A stretch of 64,000 nucleotides of DNA from Thinopyrum elongatum (GCA_011799875.1 CM022303.1:553014793-553078792), one strand, 5' to 3'; positions 1-12,936 are shown, counted from the first letter of the stretch. Notes: a model not told the origin generated them from the letters alone. Numbers and translations: made by a program.

Positions 1-212
1 TCTTGGAAGCAAGCAATATTAGGGAGGCAAATGGTAACAAATTTTTTAATGTCTGCTTGTTGAGGAGCCTTGTACAACCAAAGTACAATGCTAATATGTT
101 GTCAATTACCACTTAGTGCAAATCACGATTTACAAAAAAATCAATCAATCATCACTTAGTAACTAAAGGGAGGCATGTCTACAGAAGCTACCATGTGTAA
201 GAACACATTTCA
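1..212. other. Unannotated AT-rich sequence
   Basis: No reading frame, repeat boundary or RNA gene can be supported here. The sequence runs into the A repeat that follows. Confidence 0.4.
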
Positions 213-690
213 TATTCTAGAAAAAATAATCAATTGGATGTGGAATGGTTGTTGAATGGCTACAACAAATTTATAATATGTCAATCATTTCTTACCTGTG
301 CACAATTTGACTTGATCTTTGTTGTCGTTGATAGAACAACTACAACAAAGCCATATCTAACTATTCAAGATACACCCTTAATCCTATGGTTCCGTTTTTC
401 TTTCTTCTTTTTCTGAATAAATTTTGTTCTAGATTGAGCACTCCCTTCTTTTGTTTAGAACACTTCTTATTTTGTACATGGGGATTGAATTGTTTTTTCA
501 TTTCATCCCAGAATCGCACGTGTGAGTGATCAAAATCCAATAGGGCATCTAACAAGGTATTGTCTTGGAACAATTCAAGTTCTTTTTTCAGAAATGGAGG
601 ACTTTATATACTATATTGGTCCTTCCTAGTTACTCTTACAAAAGCTTTCTATAAATGTTAATGGTTTCATTGCTTGTGTGCTTAAGTTGC
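213..690. repeat. Repeat A, first copy
   Basis: This stretch is colinear with 6735-7248. Both contain an ATTCTAGAA-type start, the motif CAATTGGATGTG, the phrase GCTACAACAAATTTATA, a GTTGATAGAACAAC block and the ending GTTAATGGTTTCATTG. Similarity is lost after about 690 in this copy and after about 7248 in the other. No coding capacity is evident. It is probably part of an old, high-copy Triticeae repeat whose class I cannot name. Confidence 0.7.
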
Positions 691-1164
691 TAGCAGAGTT
701 GGCACATATTTCTCTATATGGGTTAAAAATTATATTCATGAAACTATTTCAAAGGCTTTGTTTCATCGAGTAAGAGGAATTGAGGTCCTGCCTTCCAATT
801 CAATGGACATATAATTTGTGCTATTCATGCGACTACTATAAAATGTTCACACACTTTAAAATGTTCCTCAACTTCATAAATATCCATTAATTTTAAAGAG
901 GTTCACTGAATTCTAAAAGATGTTCGTAGTTTTTCTAAATGTTCATGAATTAAAATGTGAAGGAAGAAAATAAAATAAGAAAAAGCAAAAGTGAAACTAT
1001 TAAAACTAATGAGAACACATAAAATAAAGAAAAGCAAAACAATAAACAATACCTTCTCAACACAAGAAAAATCGGCAAGCCTCAACGTCGCGAGAGCTAT
1101 GTCCCTCTCGTACTGAGTCCTATTTAGGTATCGCCTAAGGGCGATCGAACTGGGCCGACTCATT

Positions 1165-1495
1165 AGCGTTGTTGTGTTGGTTCACTCTGCTATGGTTTTC
1201 TTTTCTTTTTCCTTTTTTTCGTTTCTTGTTGTTTTTTCTTAATTTTTTCACAGTTTTCTTCAAGTTTTGTATCTGTTATACTTTGGTTTTCTTTGTTTTT
1301 CATCGGTTTCTTTGGTTTTTTATTTTTTTTATTTGTTATATTTTGGTTTTCTTTATTCTTTTCACTTGTTTTTTGGGTTTTTCTTTCTTCGTCATACTTT
1401 GGTTTTCATTGTTTCTTTCTTGGTTTTCTTTGCTGTTGTTTCTGTTTTTGTCGGTTTTTATCGATATTCTTTTTCTAACACATGTCTACTTTTTT
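1165..1495. repeat. T-rich degenerate low-complexity tract
   Basis: The stretch is built from irregular repeats of a TTTGGTTTTCTTTG-like unit. The hydrophobic Phe/Leu-rich reading frames it produces are composition artefacts. The sequence just before it (about 1076-1160) is more complex and unassigned. Confidence 0.7.
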
Positions 1496-1800
1496 GGTAC
1501 ACAATGTAGATTTCTAGGGCACACGTAAAACATTGTTTTGATACATGTTGGACATTTTTCAAATACATGATGTATTTTTTAAATTACATGTTTTAAACAC
1601 TTTTTTGAATACATGGTAACATTTTTTAAATACACATTGTACTTTTTATTAATGGCAATAAACATTTTTCTAACTACACGGTCATTTTTTGTATAAACAA
1701 TTTTTCAATATGACACAGACATTTTTGGAAATACGTGAATATTATTTCTTTAAAATGTCATGTACGTTTTTAATGGAAATAAACCTTTGTTAACTTGCAT

Positions 1801-4800
1801 TATACCTGGCCATCCCTCGGGCCGGGCCGGGCCTAACCAAGCCCGATGCAGAAAACTCAGGCCGTGCCCGACTCGGCCCGACAATGTAAAAGCCTGTTGG
1901 GCCTCAGGCCGGGCCTCTTTGTTAAATCGCTATATATGGCGGGCCTGGGCCCGATCTGGCCCCGCCTGGCCTTTGGGCTCAAAATCTAGGCCCAGGCCCG
2001 GCCTATGGACAAGGTCGGGCTAGGCCGGGTCGGGCTTTTTCGGGCCAGGTGTAACACCCCTGTGTAATAAAGCACTATGCTCTTATGTTAATCATGCCAG
2101 GTCATCAACATTTGCCATGCTTGATCACAAGTGGTAAATCAAATCAATTCAAATTTCTCTCTGAAAACAATTCAAATTCAAGTGCAAAATAAAGTTGCCG
2201 GAAAAATGTTTGCCTTCTAGCAAATATTCCAAAACAAATGTTGTTAAGGAAAACAACATCACCATCAACCACAAAATGGGCTTAAGCATTTAAACAGTGC
2301 CAAAACAGCACTATAAATGCCTTTTCTATTTTTGGAAAACCCAAATGAATTCCATAATTGCCCAAATTTTTTGAGGCAGTGCACAATACTCACCAGTATT
2401 TTTTTTGCCAGCCACACATTTTTGCTAAGTCATTTGATGGCTAATTTAAATGAAAAGGACTGCTGGTAAAATAAATCAGAAAAAGAAAAAGAAAGACCCC
2501 CCCCTCACTGGGCCTTAGGCCGAAGTGGTCGGCCCAACTAGCCAGCCCAGACGGCCCAGCCCCCACTCCCCCGGTCGTCTCCCTCCCCACTGTTCGAACG
2601 ACCGGGGCGCCCGCGTTCCTCCCCGACCACCTCGCCGCCCCGCGCCGCTATAGGCCCCGGAGGGGATAAGGACGCCGACGCCGCGCCCCCTCGATCCCCT
2701 CTCCCACTTTCCCCTGCCTCCCCACTCTCCCACTCCATTCCCCACTCCTCCTTTCTCCCCCTCTCCTCGCCAGATCCGTTCCTCGCCGAGCACCCGAGCG
2801 CAGCCGTCGCCATGGCTCCGGCGTAGCCGCGCCCACCTTCGTCCCCGCGTCGCGCCTCCCTGTCCATTCGCCTCGCGATCGTCTTCTTCACCGTCTACGC
2901 CAAGCGCCTGGAGCCGGGGAGCACGGGTCCGCTCGCTCCACCGTCGTCTTCCACCTTCGGACGCGCCGAAGCTCGCCGTCGCTCCACGCCGCCCCGAGCA
3001 CCTCGAGTCATCCCCGGGCCTTCTCTGCAATGACCGTGAGCTAACCTCCGATTCCCCCCTCTCTCTGCCCTCGCGTACGCCCGCTAGCTAGACCCCCGCC
3101 ATAGCCGAGCTCGCCGCCGTTGAGCTCATCGCAGAGGCACGCTCAGGCCACCGCGCTCATCCCTGGGCAGCCCATCGAGCTCCTGGTGCTCCCAGGAGCC
3201 CGACAAGCTCACCCCGCGTCCTTCCGTGCCCCCTAGCACCAATCCAGTCGAGGCCCGAACGTCGGCGTCCGCCACGGCGCTCGCCGCCGTCGACTCCGGC
3301 AGCCCCAGCTCCGCCCAGTACCCCCAAACGACGCAGCGGGCTCCCCTCGTTCGAACGGCGCAAACCACGCGACGAACGGACCCCTGTAGCCAAATCCCGC
3401 CGCTGGCCGTGCCTCCGCCGTGGTTTTGGCCACCGGCGGCTAAACGCCGGCGCCCGCGCTGAGGTGGCTGGCCGGGGCCACCCCCCAGGGTCACTGCCTG
3501 GTGGGCCCCCAGGGGCCCGGCTGGCCAATTGACCCAGTCAGCCCTGCTGACTGGACCAGCCCAGCAGCTGACATGTGGACCCCACCTCCACTTAATCAAC
3601 CTAACTAATTAAACTAATTTAATTAACTAAATAAGACACTGACATGTGGGACCCACATGTCAGGTTTGACCTGGTCAGCGTACTGTTGACCGCTGACATC
3701 ATCATGGCCTCATGCTGATGTCATCAGACACTGTTTTGGATAATGTTAAATTAGATAAATAAAATAAATTCCAGAAAATGTCTAAAACCTCTGAAAAATC
3801 ATAGAAATTAAACCGTAGCTCGGATCGAAAAACTTTGTACATGAAAGTTGATCAGAAAGACGAGACGAAGCCGACTGTTTCCATGTCGGGACCCTCTACG
3901 GAGGTGAACTCGCAACTTTTAGCCTGTTTTCGGTAGGTGAATAGTGCATATACACCGGTTAATAAATCCAACTTAACTCCTAAAATAACTAGTATGACTT
4001 AGACATGCTTTTAGGCAACCCTGCACTGCACGTTAGCATAGCATGCTCTGTGTTGCATATGTTTGCCGTGTATTTATATGTTTCTTCCCGCTCTTCTCTC
4101 TCAGTAGATCCCGGTACCGACATAGTCCCCGAGACCGATGCAGCTCCGGAGATCGACGACCCCACTGACGACTCTGCCTTTGCCGCCGAGCAACCAGGCA
4201 AGCACCCCCCCTTTGAACATCCCGATATCGCCTATTCTTTCTCTCTTATGCTTGCATTAGAAATTTCTGCTGCTACTGTTTATCCTATTTCTGATGCATA
4301 GCCTGTTTTTGTAACTACTGTTGATACCTACCTGTTTATCCTAAACTGCTTAGAATAGGCTGGTTAGAGAACCACCAGAGACCCCCACTTTGACCCAGTT
4401 GCCCCCGCTGGATATCAGATGACTCGATCAACGGGATCGACAGCCAGGCCCCTGCACCGCACATCACCCCCTTAGTTGTACGACACTGCAGCGTTACTAT
4501 CGAGTGCCGAGGGTGATACCTCGTTTAGCACTTCTGATGTTAACTCTGTAGAGTAGCTATTCGGTCGTGGTCATCGAGGGAGATTCCTCCTTCACCACTC
4601 TCGATAACGACGCTGTCGTGCAACACCTCAAGTGTGAACCTCGAGGGTGATTCCTCCTAAGTTCACCTTGACGGATACATCGAGTAGGAATCCAACGAGG
4701 GTGATACGTTGGATTCCCTGATGTTATGGACACATGGATACTTGGACTTTACAACTATTACTTGGAAAGGCGGGTTGACCCTGAGGGGTACCCGTGAGTG

Positions 4801-6196
4801 ATGGGAAGTCGGGTTGACCTGGAGGTACCCGAGAGATAAATACGAGGCGTGGCCGGGCATTCTTAGCCCTTGCCGCAAGTCCTTGAGACGGGGCGACAAG
4901 GTCACATCGATCATGAGTCTCTGCTCATTACCGCGCACTACCAAAACACTAACGATTTGGATATTTGATCCGAGTGGGCCTCTGGCCCGATAGCACTAAC
5001 CATCACGCGGGAAAAGTTATGGGCACTCTGCATCGTATGCATCAGCCGAAAGCTCTGTCAGATGTCCAGTTCAGCATGGCGGCACGGCTGGGCCGGCACC
5101 ATCCTGTAGTGGTGGAGCCTGGACCCGCCCTGCGCGCAACGACCCGGAGTGCACAGGGCGATGGCCCAAGACCCCTGAGCGCTTAGGATATAGACCGACG
5201 GGGACCTCTCTACTGAGCTCTAGGTAAGGCTGCGGTGTGTCGTTTGGCCGAGGCCAGGCATGACCCAGAAAAGTGTGTCCGACCGGAGTTAATCGAGCAT
5301 GGTGGGTAAGTTGGTGCACCCCTGCAGGGAAGAACTAATCTATGCATAGCCGGATCCTCATTAACGGATGCTTGGAGTTGTATCCCGATCGATACAACTA
5401 GAACTGGACACTTGTGATGAGAAATGGATAGTATGGCTCTGGGATTGCTTTCTCGCAGGGAGTCGAGGAAGGATCTCTGGGCGAGGTTGATAACACTACT
5501 ACTACTTTATACTGTGCTAATCTACACTCTTCTAGTGCTGCAAGACCGCTGAAGATGATGAAGATGCTAGTCTTCGATAGGACTAGGCCTTCCCTCCATT
5601 CTGGCATTTCTGCAGCCCAGTCCGCATATACAACCTTTCTTTGATAATGTTGCATATGTAGTATAGATCATTGCTTGCTGAGTACTTCGGATGAGTACTC
5701 ACAGTTGCTTTGCTTCCTCTTTTTCCCCATATCCGTATGATGCAACCCGATGACGGAGCCCTGGAGCCAGCTGCCCTTGTCGACGATCACTACTACTACC
5801 CCCGAGGATGGTTACTACTACGAGTTGGCTGACGACCAGGAGTAGGTTCGGAGGGTCCCAGGCAGGAGGCCTGCGCCTTTTCGATCGTAGTGTTTTATTT
5901 TTGCCCCGCCTTTTAAAGGCCTATCTGTGTTTTCTTTTATATTTGTACTCAGATATCTGATGCTTCCGCTGACGCTTGTATGCGAGCTTATGTATTCGAG
6001 CCCTCGAGGCCCCTGACTTGTAATATAAAGTTTGTATGACTTTATTTATATTTTAGAGTTGTGTTGTGATATCTTCAAGTGAGTCCTTAGGTTTGATCGT
6101 GTGCATTTGCGTGTATGATTAGTGCATGATTAAGTTGGGGGCGTCACACCAGGTCGGGTCAGGCCGTCCCAGCAGGGCTGCCCATGGCCAGGTATA
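1801..6196. mobile_element. hAT-like GC-rich MITE, split by a solo LTR
   Basis: The terminal inverted repeats are TATACCTGGCCAT (1801-1813) and its exact complement (6184-6196). They are flanked by an 8-bp target duplication with one mismatch, ACTTGCAT (1793-1800) and ACCTGCAT (6197-6204). The interior is rich in GGGCCGGGCC-type palindromic repeats. With the 4.1-kb solo LTR and one CCAGG copy removed, the element is about 292 bp. An 8-bp duplication is typical of the hAT superfamily. There is no coding capacity, so it is a non-autonomous MITE. The superfamily call is inferred from duplication length only. Confidence 0.65.
2050..6148 (+). mobile_element. Solo LTR of a long-LTR Gypsy/LARD-type element
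   Basis: The 4099-bp unit begins TGTAACACCCC (2050) and ends GGGGGCGTCACA (6148). It has a perfect 5-bp target duplication CCAGG at 2045-2049 and 6149-6153. There is no second LTR, PBS or polyprotein, so it is read as a solo LTR left by recombination. The layout matches the long LTRs at 43-59 kb: AT-rich start, strongly GC-rich middle (about 2515-3600), AT-rich end, and a GAGTAC...GTACTC hairpin at 5680-5700. GC-rich open frames in both directions are not supported as genes. Assignment to a Sukkula-like family is inference. Confidence 0.8.
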
Positions 6197-6734
6197 ACCT
6201 GCATTAATTTTTTTCTATTATAAACATTTTTTAAATTTAGCGAACATTTTTTTGGATCAGGGGATTTTTTCTAAATGTCGCGTGCATTTTCTAAATTCTA
6301 TAAAAAATATTTTATATTATGCAAACATTTTTCCATTGCATAAACATCCTTTGAAAATGTTACAAACAAACTTTTGAAACTCGTGAACATTTTATAAAAT
6401 ATAACTTACATCTTTTTAAGGTGCAAAATCTTTTGTTATAAATTACATATTTGTTTACATTGTATAAACAATTTTTAAAATGCCATGTATATTTTTAAAA
6501 CACATCTCATTTTTTAAATGTCACAACATTTCCTGTAATATATGATTAATAACAATTTTCTATGCACGTTTAACATTTTTAAATGCAGGATTAACATTTT
6601 TCATATTTTTGTGTAAATTAATTTTGTAATACATTTATAATATTTCAAAATATAAATAACAATAAAAATTAAAGAAAAAACTAAACCGTAAGATAATAGG
6701 CACACCATTTGTAACTGATACAAAGTTGCATAAG

Positions 6735-7248
6735 ATTTTGCATATTCTAGAATAAAATATCAATTGGATGTGCTATGATTGTTGAATTGCTACAACAAAT
6801 TTATACTATGTCAATCACTTCTTACCTATGAACAACTTGACTAGATCTTTGTTGCCGTTGATAGAACAACTCTAACAAAGCCAGTCTTCCCCTAAAAAAA
6901 CAAAGCCATGTCTAACTATTAATGGTATACCCTTATCCTATGGTTTCATTTTTATTTCTTCTATTTCTGGATAATAAATTTTGTTCTAGATTGAGCATTC
7001 CCTTCTTTTACTTAGAACACTTCTTATTTTTCTACATGGGTATTGAATTTTTTGTTCATTATATCAAAGAATACCGCGTGTCGGTGATCAAAATCCAATA
7101 TGGGGCATCTAACAAGGTATTGACTCGGAACAATTCAAGTTCTTTTTTTCACAAATGGAGGAGTTTATATACTATATTGGTCCTTGCTAGTTACTCCTAC
7201 AAAAACATCCTATAAATGTTAATGGTTTCATTGTTTGTGTGCTTAATA
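6735..7248. repeat. Repeat A, second copy
   Basis: Paralogue of 213-690. It lies directly after repeat B, so B is followed by A'. The match ends at about 7248, where unrelated sequence with a C-run (7270-7281) begins. Confidence 0.65.
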
Positions 7249-8843
7249 GCATCTACAACCAGGATGGGCAAATTCTGCCCCCCCCCCCAAACGCATGCTT
7301 GCACGCCGGGGCATGTTCGCTGGTAGTGCTCGGATAGTTGCCATTTTCCTCCGTACACAACCACAAATTCCAAATCTCCTACCTCTGTTTCATACAAAAG
7401 CATGCAAACTATGTCGATCTAACAAAATAACATCAAACTTAGCATTTGCAACGACAGAAATCCGCATAGTTCATATAAAATGACCCAAACAGTTCACATT
7501 TGAACTAAATAAACTAAAATATTGATGAGTGTTACTTTTACACGCCTCTACCCTTAGTTTAAATCGATATATTTCATTAAAACCGAGATATTCGCTTCGA
7601 TATTCCCACTAATGACTAATGAACGCATAGGATTCCACAAAATCCTCTCTTAATTGTGTATCTACAGGAAATGCGCTAAATATGGACGAAATCAAATGAT
7701 AACATGAAAGGAGTAGGTAAAGGAAGAAACAGAAGAAATCAAGTGGAGGCGCACCAGCCAAGCTAGAGCAAAAGACGGTGTTTCATATGACCACGGCTGC
7801 TCATATGAGCAGTAGTATGGCATAGAAACCGAGACTCCTCGTCCACCTGAACAAATTTTATAAAGGGGCCAAGGACAAAATGTCAACAGAAGAGCCATGA
7901 ATAGAGGCAGAACAGAGTCATCTTCATCAACCCTAGCCGCCGCCATTTCCATCTCCATAGCCACCATCAACATCTCCACCATAGTTCTCCCTCCACTAGA
8001 TCATACTTGTAATCGTGTATCACACACACAACATTTTCATTGTAAGCAATATTATCAATCTATGTACCTTCATGATGTGTTCTTTGTGTGACCGGATCTC
8101 CATGTGTGTGTAGTTTGGTAAGGTATGGGTTGAGGCAAGGGCCTTGCAACCGATGTATTTGTTGAAGGGATCAATGGAAGTGCTTTGAATTAATGTCCGA
8201 TATGTGTGAATTAAAATTGTTCCATAGATGTCTCTTGTTTCTTTCACGTTCATCATCCCTGCAGGTACCCAGGATCACGAGGAACGAGTCACGAGGAGGC
8301 TAAGGGCAGGGAGACCGTGAAGTGTTATTCTGAACACCAGTGACAAGAAGGTTTAGTACGGTAACACGGATCCTATCTCTAGGGATTCAGGAGGTGTAGT
8401 CATTAAACGCCCAATGCTTTTGTTTGATTATTGCAATCTTAATTATTGAAGCAATCCCATGAGACAGATAGGGCCTTTGGTTGGATAACTAACTCTTGAT
8501 GCAGGACACATTCCCCACTTTGGTTTGTAACAAGCACATCTCGATGGGTGACTTCGAGCGCACAAATTAAGAACATATTTGGCCCCTTCACAAATATATG
8601 GTTGTAAGCATTAAGACCTCATACCCATGCCTATTTTTATTATAAGTGTTCTCCTTCGGTTGTTTGATTTTGATCCAGTCAAAAGCTGGAACTGTTTCTT
8701 TAACAAAAGCTTGCTTCAGACCATAGCTTCAAGGGGATCATTCTCCTGTGGGTTCGATAACTCAGGGTCACCACTGTGGAAAAAGGTGAGAATCCTTTCT
8801 GCTCCATTTCTGGATCACCAAAATAAGTAATCAATCCTTTTTC
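7249..8843 (+). other. TE-derived noncoding region upstream of the Athila-type relic
   Basis: No gene is supported. Around 7858 there is a TATAAA-type motif inside a block (about 7740-7990) that resembles 25790-25990. From about 8000 onward the sequence looks like the end of a decayed 5' LTR and leader, because it runs into a PBS at 8844. I could not fix an LTR start or a target duplication. Confidence 0.45.
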
Positions 8844-8861
8844 TGGCGCCATTGCTAGGGA
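8844..8861 (+). other. Primer binding site, tRNA-Asp type
   Basis: TGGCGCCATTGCTAGGGA is a slightly diverged match to the 3' end of plant tRNA-Asp, the primer usual for Athila-lineage Gypsy elements. It lies 124 bp upstream of the gag start. Confidence 0.65.
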
Positions 8862-8984
8862 GACTTTGTGTCCCTAGTCTTTGTGTTTATAGTTTTTGTT
8901 AAAGTTTAGTTACAGTTTTTATTTCTGTTTTAGTTTTCCTTTTTGTTGCAAGTCTTGTCAGTTGAAAACCCCAAAAAGGTTACC

Positions 8985-10550
8985 ATGGCTCATAATCTTG
9001 GAAGTTTTGCTATTCCTAGCAATAACTTTGTGCGTGAACCTATAGCACAACCTGATGTTGTTGCTGCTGAGTATGAGATAAAACCGAGCATAGTCTCTAT
9101 GGTTTAACATGACCAATTTGGAGGCTCTGCTTCTAAGGATGCTGGTATGCACTTGCATAATTTTACTGAATTGTATAACATGACACACATTAGAGATTAT
9201 GATCCCGACACTTTGAAGTTGCGTCTATTTCTTTCTCCCTAGGGGAAAAGTAAAAGAATGGCTTCTAGCTCTACCTAGAGGCAGTATAACTTGCTGATTG
9301 TTGCAGGAAGTTTTTATCTAAGTTTTGCCCACCTGCAAAAATAATGCATCTTTGTTGGCAGATAACAAGTTTTAAGCAGGAAAATCGTGAGCCACTAGCA
9401 CTTGCGTGGGATCGAATGAAGGAAGCTATAAGGAATTTTCCTAACCATGGAATGGAAGAATGGTTGGTCCTTCATTTGTTTTATAATGGTTTAATCCTAT
9501 GTCGAAAACTATGCTTGACACAGCTGCAGGAGGAACTATTATGGGTAAGCCCATAGATGATGTCAAGAAGCTACTTGATGATATACAAGAGAACCATGCC
9601 CAATGGCATGTTGAAAGAACTAACGCCAAAGGAGTCAATGCAGTTGAAGAAAAGAGTACGGAGTTGACCGATAAACTTGATGAACTAATCTCTGTCATAA
9701 AAGTTAAAGAAGAGGTAATGTGAATGACATCATTGATGAAGAAGTGAATGATGTTAATTTCATTGCTCGCAATAGCTATAATCCCAACTGGAGAAATAAC
9801 GGGTATGCTCCTAGACTACCTTATCCTAATAATAGTGGAGCACCGAACAATTTCAATGGAGCTAGCAGTAGCAATAGAAATACTCTTGAAGATACTCTGA
9901 ATTTTTTTATTGCTAGCTAAAATGAGCAGAATGACACCTTCAAAAATATCCTGAAGAATCATGATAACTTACTTGGTCAGTTGACCGATAAGATTGTTGG
10001 ACTAACAAATGATGTGCAGATTCTTGATGGAAGAACCAAGAATATGGAAGCACAAGTGACTAAAATTGCAGAGAGCCAAACTTTAATCCTAGCCAAGTTT
10101 GCAGGTAAACTGAAACCTAACCCGGTTGAAGATGTCAAAATGATGAGAAATGACGAAGGAAAGGTAGAAGAGCTTGATAAAAGCCATGTGCCAGAATACA
10201 CTTATACCGTTGCTAACTTCATGAAGATGATAACAATGAAGCACACACTACCCGAGGTAACAAATGATGAGGCATATAATGTCTTTATTGATCACGTTGC
10301 AGCCAAGGTACATGAGTTAGATGATGAAAGAAAGAAGTTGTACAGTAAGTTGTTAGCTAAGCAAGAAGATGCTCTTGAGCCTACTATAGAGATTGGGATT
10401 AGTTTGAATAAATTCAATGCTTTATGTGATCTAGGTGCTAGTGTTTCCACTATCCCTAAGTCTGTTTATGATAGTCTCAATCTAGGTCCTTATGCTACTA
10501 CTAAGATTATATTGAATATGGCTAATTCCACTTTTACTCAAGCAGTATGA
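8985..10550 (+). pseudogene. Athila-type Gypsy gag-protease relic
   Basis: The reading begins at an ATG (8985) with MAHNLGSFAIPSNNF and continues through a gag capsid-like region near 9350-9560 (LALAWDRMKEAIRNFPNHGM). A linker and a C-terminal protease follow, with the active-site-like LCDLGASVSTIPKSVYD near 10420-10470. Gag packages element RNA, and the protease would mature the polyprotein. Several in-frame stops (for example near 9105, 9240 and 9918) and frame changes break it. The sequence ends just after the protease motif, where repeat B' begins, so RT, RNase H and integrase are missing. Athila lineage is inferred from the gag pattern and the tRNA-Asp PBS. Confidence 0.75.
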
Positions 10551-10599
10551 ATAAAGCATAATGTCCTTATATGCTACTACTGCGAGTTTCGAATTTGCC

Positions 10600-11400
10600 T
10601 AACATTTTTATGATACACGTTGGACATTTTTCAAATACATGATATAATTTAAAAAATACATATTTTGACCACTTCTTTTAATAAATGGTAACATTTTTCA
10701 TATACACATTGTACTTTTTTAATTGCAGTAAACATTTTCCTAACTACACGGTCATTTTTTACATTGTATAAACAGTTTTTTTAATTTTCTTGACATTTTT
10801 CGGAAACACATGAATATTTCTTCAAAATGTCACATACATTTTTAATGGAAATAAACCTTTTTAACCTACAACAACATTTGTCTACTTGTATAAATATTTT
10901 TTAAATGTCGCACACACTTTTTTAACCACGGGAATTTTTCTTTAAAATGTCATGTACATTTTCTAAATTCTATAAAAATATTATATTACGCAAACATTTT
11001 TCATTGTATACAAATTCTTTTTAAAATGTAACAAACAAAAATTTCAAACTTGTGAACACTTTTGAAATGTACGTTATAGCTTTTTGAATGTACAAAACAT
11101 TTGTTTATGAATTACATGATTTTTACATTTTAAAGTTAATTTTTAAAATGTCACTTACATTTTTTAAAAACATGTGACATTTTTAAATGTCACAAACATT
11201 TTTCGTACACGTGATTAACAATTTTCTATACACGTTTGACATTTTCAAATGCATTATTAACACTTTTCATTTTTTATGTAAATGTTTCTTGTAATATATT
11301 TAGAATATTAGAAAACATAAACAAATAAAGGAAAAAACAAAACCATAAGATAATAGGTACACCATTTGGATCTGATACAAAGTTGCACAAGATTTTCATT
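10600..11400. repeat. Repeat B, second copy (no MITE)
   Basis: AT-rich degenerate repeats paralogous to 1540-1800 plus 6205-6735. At the position where the first copy carries the MITE, this copy reads straight through (about 10855-10890). Confidence 0.7.
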
Positions 11401-11459
11401 ATTTCTAAAATACAGGAACATGAAAAACGCAAGAAGGGAACATCACACTTTTTTTCGAA

Positions 11460-12060
11460 GAACATCACATACTCATAAATCTTATAGGATCTAGAAATTT
11501 ACTACCAATGGGCGTGTGGAAACCACTAGTAGAAGTAGAAGCATTGTGTCAGTGGATGAATTTTTTCCTACAAAATAGTGTGCAAAGAAATCCTTATGGA
11601 ATTTTTCTACGAGTTCAAATCCTGCAATGCAAATCAAAGAAATTAGACAGGAATTTTTTCTAAAGATTCAAATCCTCCCAAAAATATCCTACGGAAATCG
11701 GTTGAATCAAATAAGCCTAGTGTAAAGGGACCCTTCGAGAAAAATCCTAAAATAACTCTGACATATAAATCAAAGCAAACAAAGAAAAAAATCATAAGGA
11801 TTCCAAGTCATCTTATAAGATGTAAAAACTTCAGTACCAATGAATGTTTGAAAACTAAGGAAAATAGAAGACTTGTACCAGTGGATGAACATTTTCCTCC
11901 AAATAGAGTGCAAATAAACCCTTATGGAAATTTTCTATGAATTCAAATCACGCGATGGAAATAAAAAAAACTACACATGTTCTAAGGACTCAAATCCTCC
12001 AAAATAAATCCCGCGGAATTGGGTTGAATCAAAGGAGCCTAGCAAAAGGAATCCTGAAAG
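11460..12060. repeat. Diverged tandem pair, about 300-bp unit
   Basis: Two units, about 11465-11740 and 11795-12055, share order and phrases. Examples are CTTATAAG/CTTATAGG, ACCAATG, CAGTGGATGAA, TCCTTATGGAA, TCAAATCC and GGTTGAATCAAA followed by GCCTAG. They have diverged substantially by substitutions and small gaps. No coding potential is seen. Confidence 0.65.
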
Positions 12061-12086
12061 CAGAAGTGTTAGTTCTTTCTTTTGCG

Positions 12087-12106
12087 GAGAGAGAGAGAGA
12101 GAGAGA
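12087..12106. repeat. (GA)10 microsatellite
   Basis: Ten perfect GA dinucleotides. Confidence 0.95.
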
Positions 12107-12768
12107 ACAAGTGATGAACTTGGGAGGCTGGTGCTCCTTCGTTCGAAGAACAAAAACCCTAGACTAGATAGAACTGACAAACATACAGAATTGTCAGGTC
12201 ATGATGCATCACCGAGAAAGATATAATAAGTAAAAATCTGGAAACTGATATGTGTCATAACAGACCGATTAACGAATGGGTTTAACCAAATGCCACAGAG
12301 CACTGGAAACATGTCCGAGCATCAGCATATCTCCCATATATCTCCGAGGATTCTCCCCAGGAACCCTTATTGCTTATACTACTCACCAGTCTTATTATTA
12401 TTAAGATAAAAGCAGTTCTTTAGTTGCCCCTCTTCCGTCAGGCCAAGAACGGCATGGCGTAGTCATCGCCCTCAAACTGGGTCTCCAGACCTAGAACACG
12501 TTGTCGGTGACGTCGGACTAGTTCGCGGGATCGTACACTGGGGCGTCTCGAGCGGCGGGTTCTTCAGACATGGGTGCTTCGTCGATGACGTTTGTCGAGT
12601 TTGCCTGCTAAAGCGCCTGGTTCTAGGCTTCGTCTTCCTTGAGCAGTTCCTCTGGTGAAATGCCATCTACCTGGAGCGAATCCACTAGTTCAAGGTGTCT
12701 TTGCTCCTGCTCCTGTCCTTCCATCTGGTTCGTCTAGAATTTCTCCACCTCTTCCCAATCCCAGTCAT
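12107..12768. other. Unannotated spacer between repeats and LINE
   Basis: A moderately GC-rich stretch at 12430-12730 has a short minus-strand frame without recognisable similarity. Nothing else can be supported. Confidence 0.35.
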
Positions 12769-12936
12769 TTTTTTGACTGAACACTATGAGGCAAAAGCCC
12801 CACAGTCATTTATTAACACCACAGAACCAAGGTCTTACAGCAAAGATAAAGAAAACTAAGTTAAGCTAGCTAACAAAACAAGCGTTAGAAAACCTACCTA
12901 TTTACAACTAGGTATTTACAAGAGTACAACCAAGGA

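Larger units (their letters stand above)
1540..6735. repeat. Repeat B, first copy (interrupted by MITE and solo LTR)
   Basis: The flanks 1540-1800 and 6205-6735 are AT-rich and full of degenerate CATTTTT-type short repeats. They match 10600-11400 colinearly: shared blocks include GTTGGACATTTTTCAAATAC, AACTACACGGTCATTTTTT and AATGGAAATAAACCTTT on the left. On the right they include TTTTCTAAATTCTATAAAAA and AAGATAATAGGCACACCATTTG. The copy at 10.6 kb has no insert at the matching point, so it serves as the empty allele-like reference for the MITE inserted here. Confidence 0.7.

Noticed and set aside
1076..1160. Ribosomal RNA-like fragment
   Set aside because: The GC-rich phrase looked structured, but I could not match it to any rRNA region with confidence. 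It is probably a repeat end.
1169..1528. Phe/Leu-rich membrane-like protein
   Set aside because: The T-rich low-complexity tract produces similar hydrophobic text in all plus frames.
2515..3599. Long GC-rich frames on both strands
   Set aside because: They lie wholly inside the solo LTR. Overlapping frames on both strands with biased composition and no domain match are expected from GC-rich LTR sequence.
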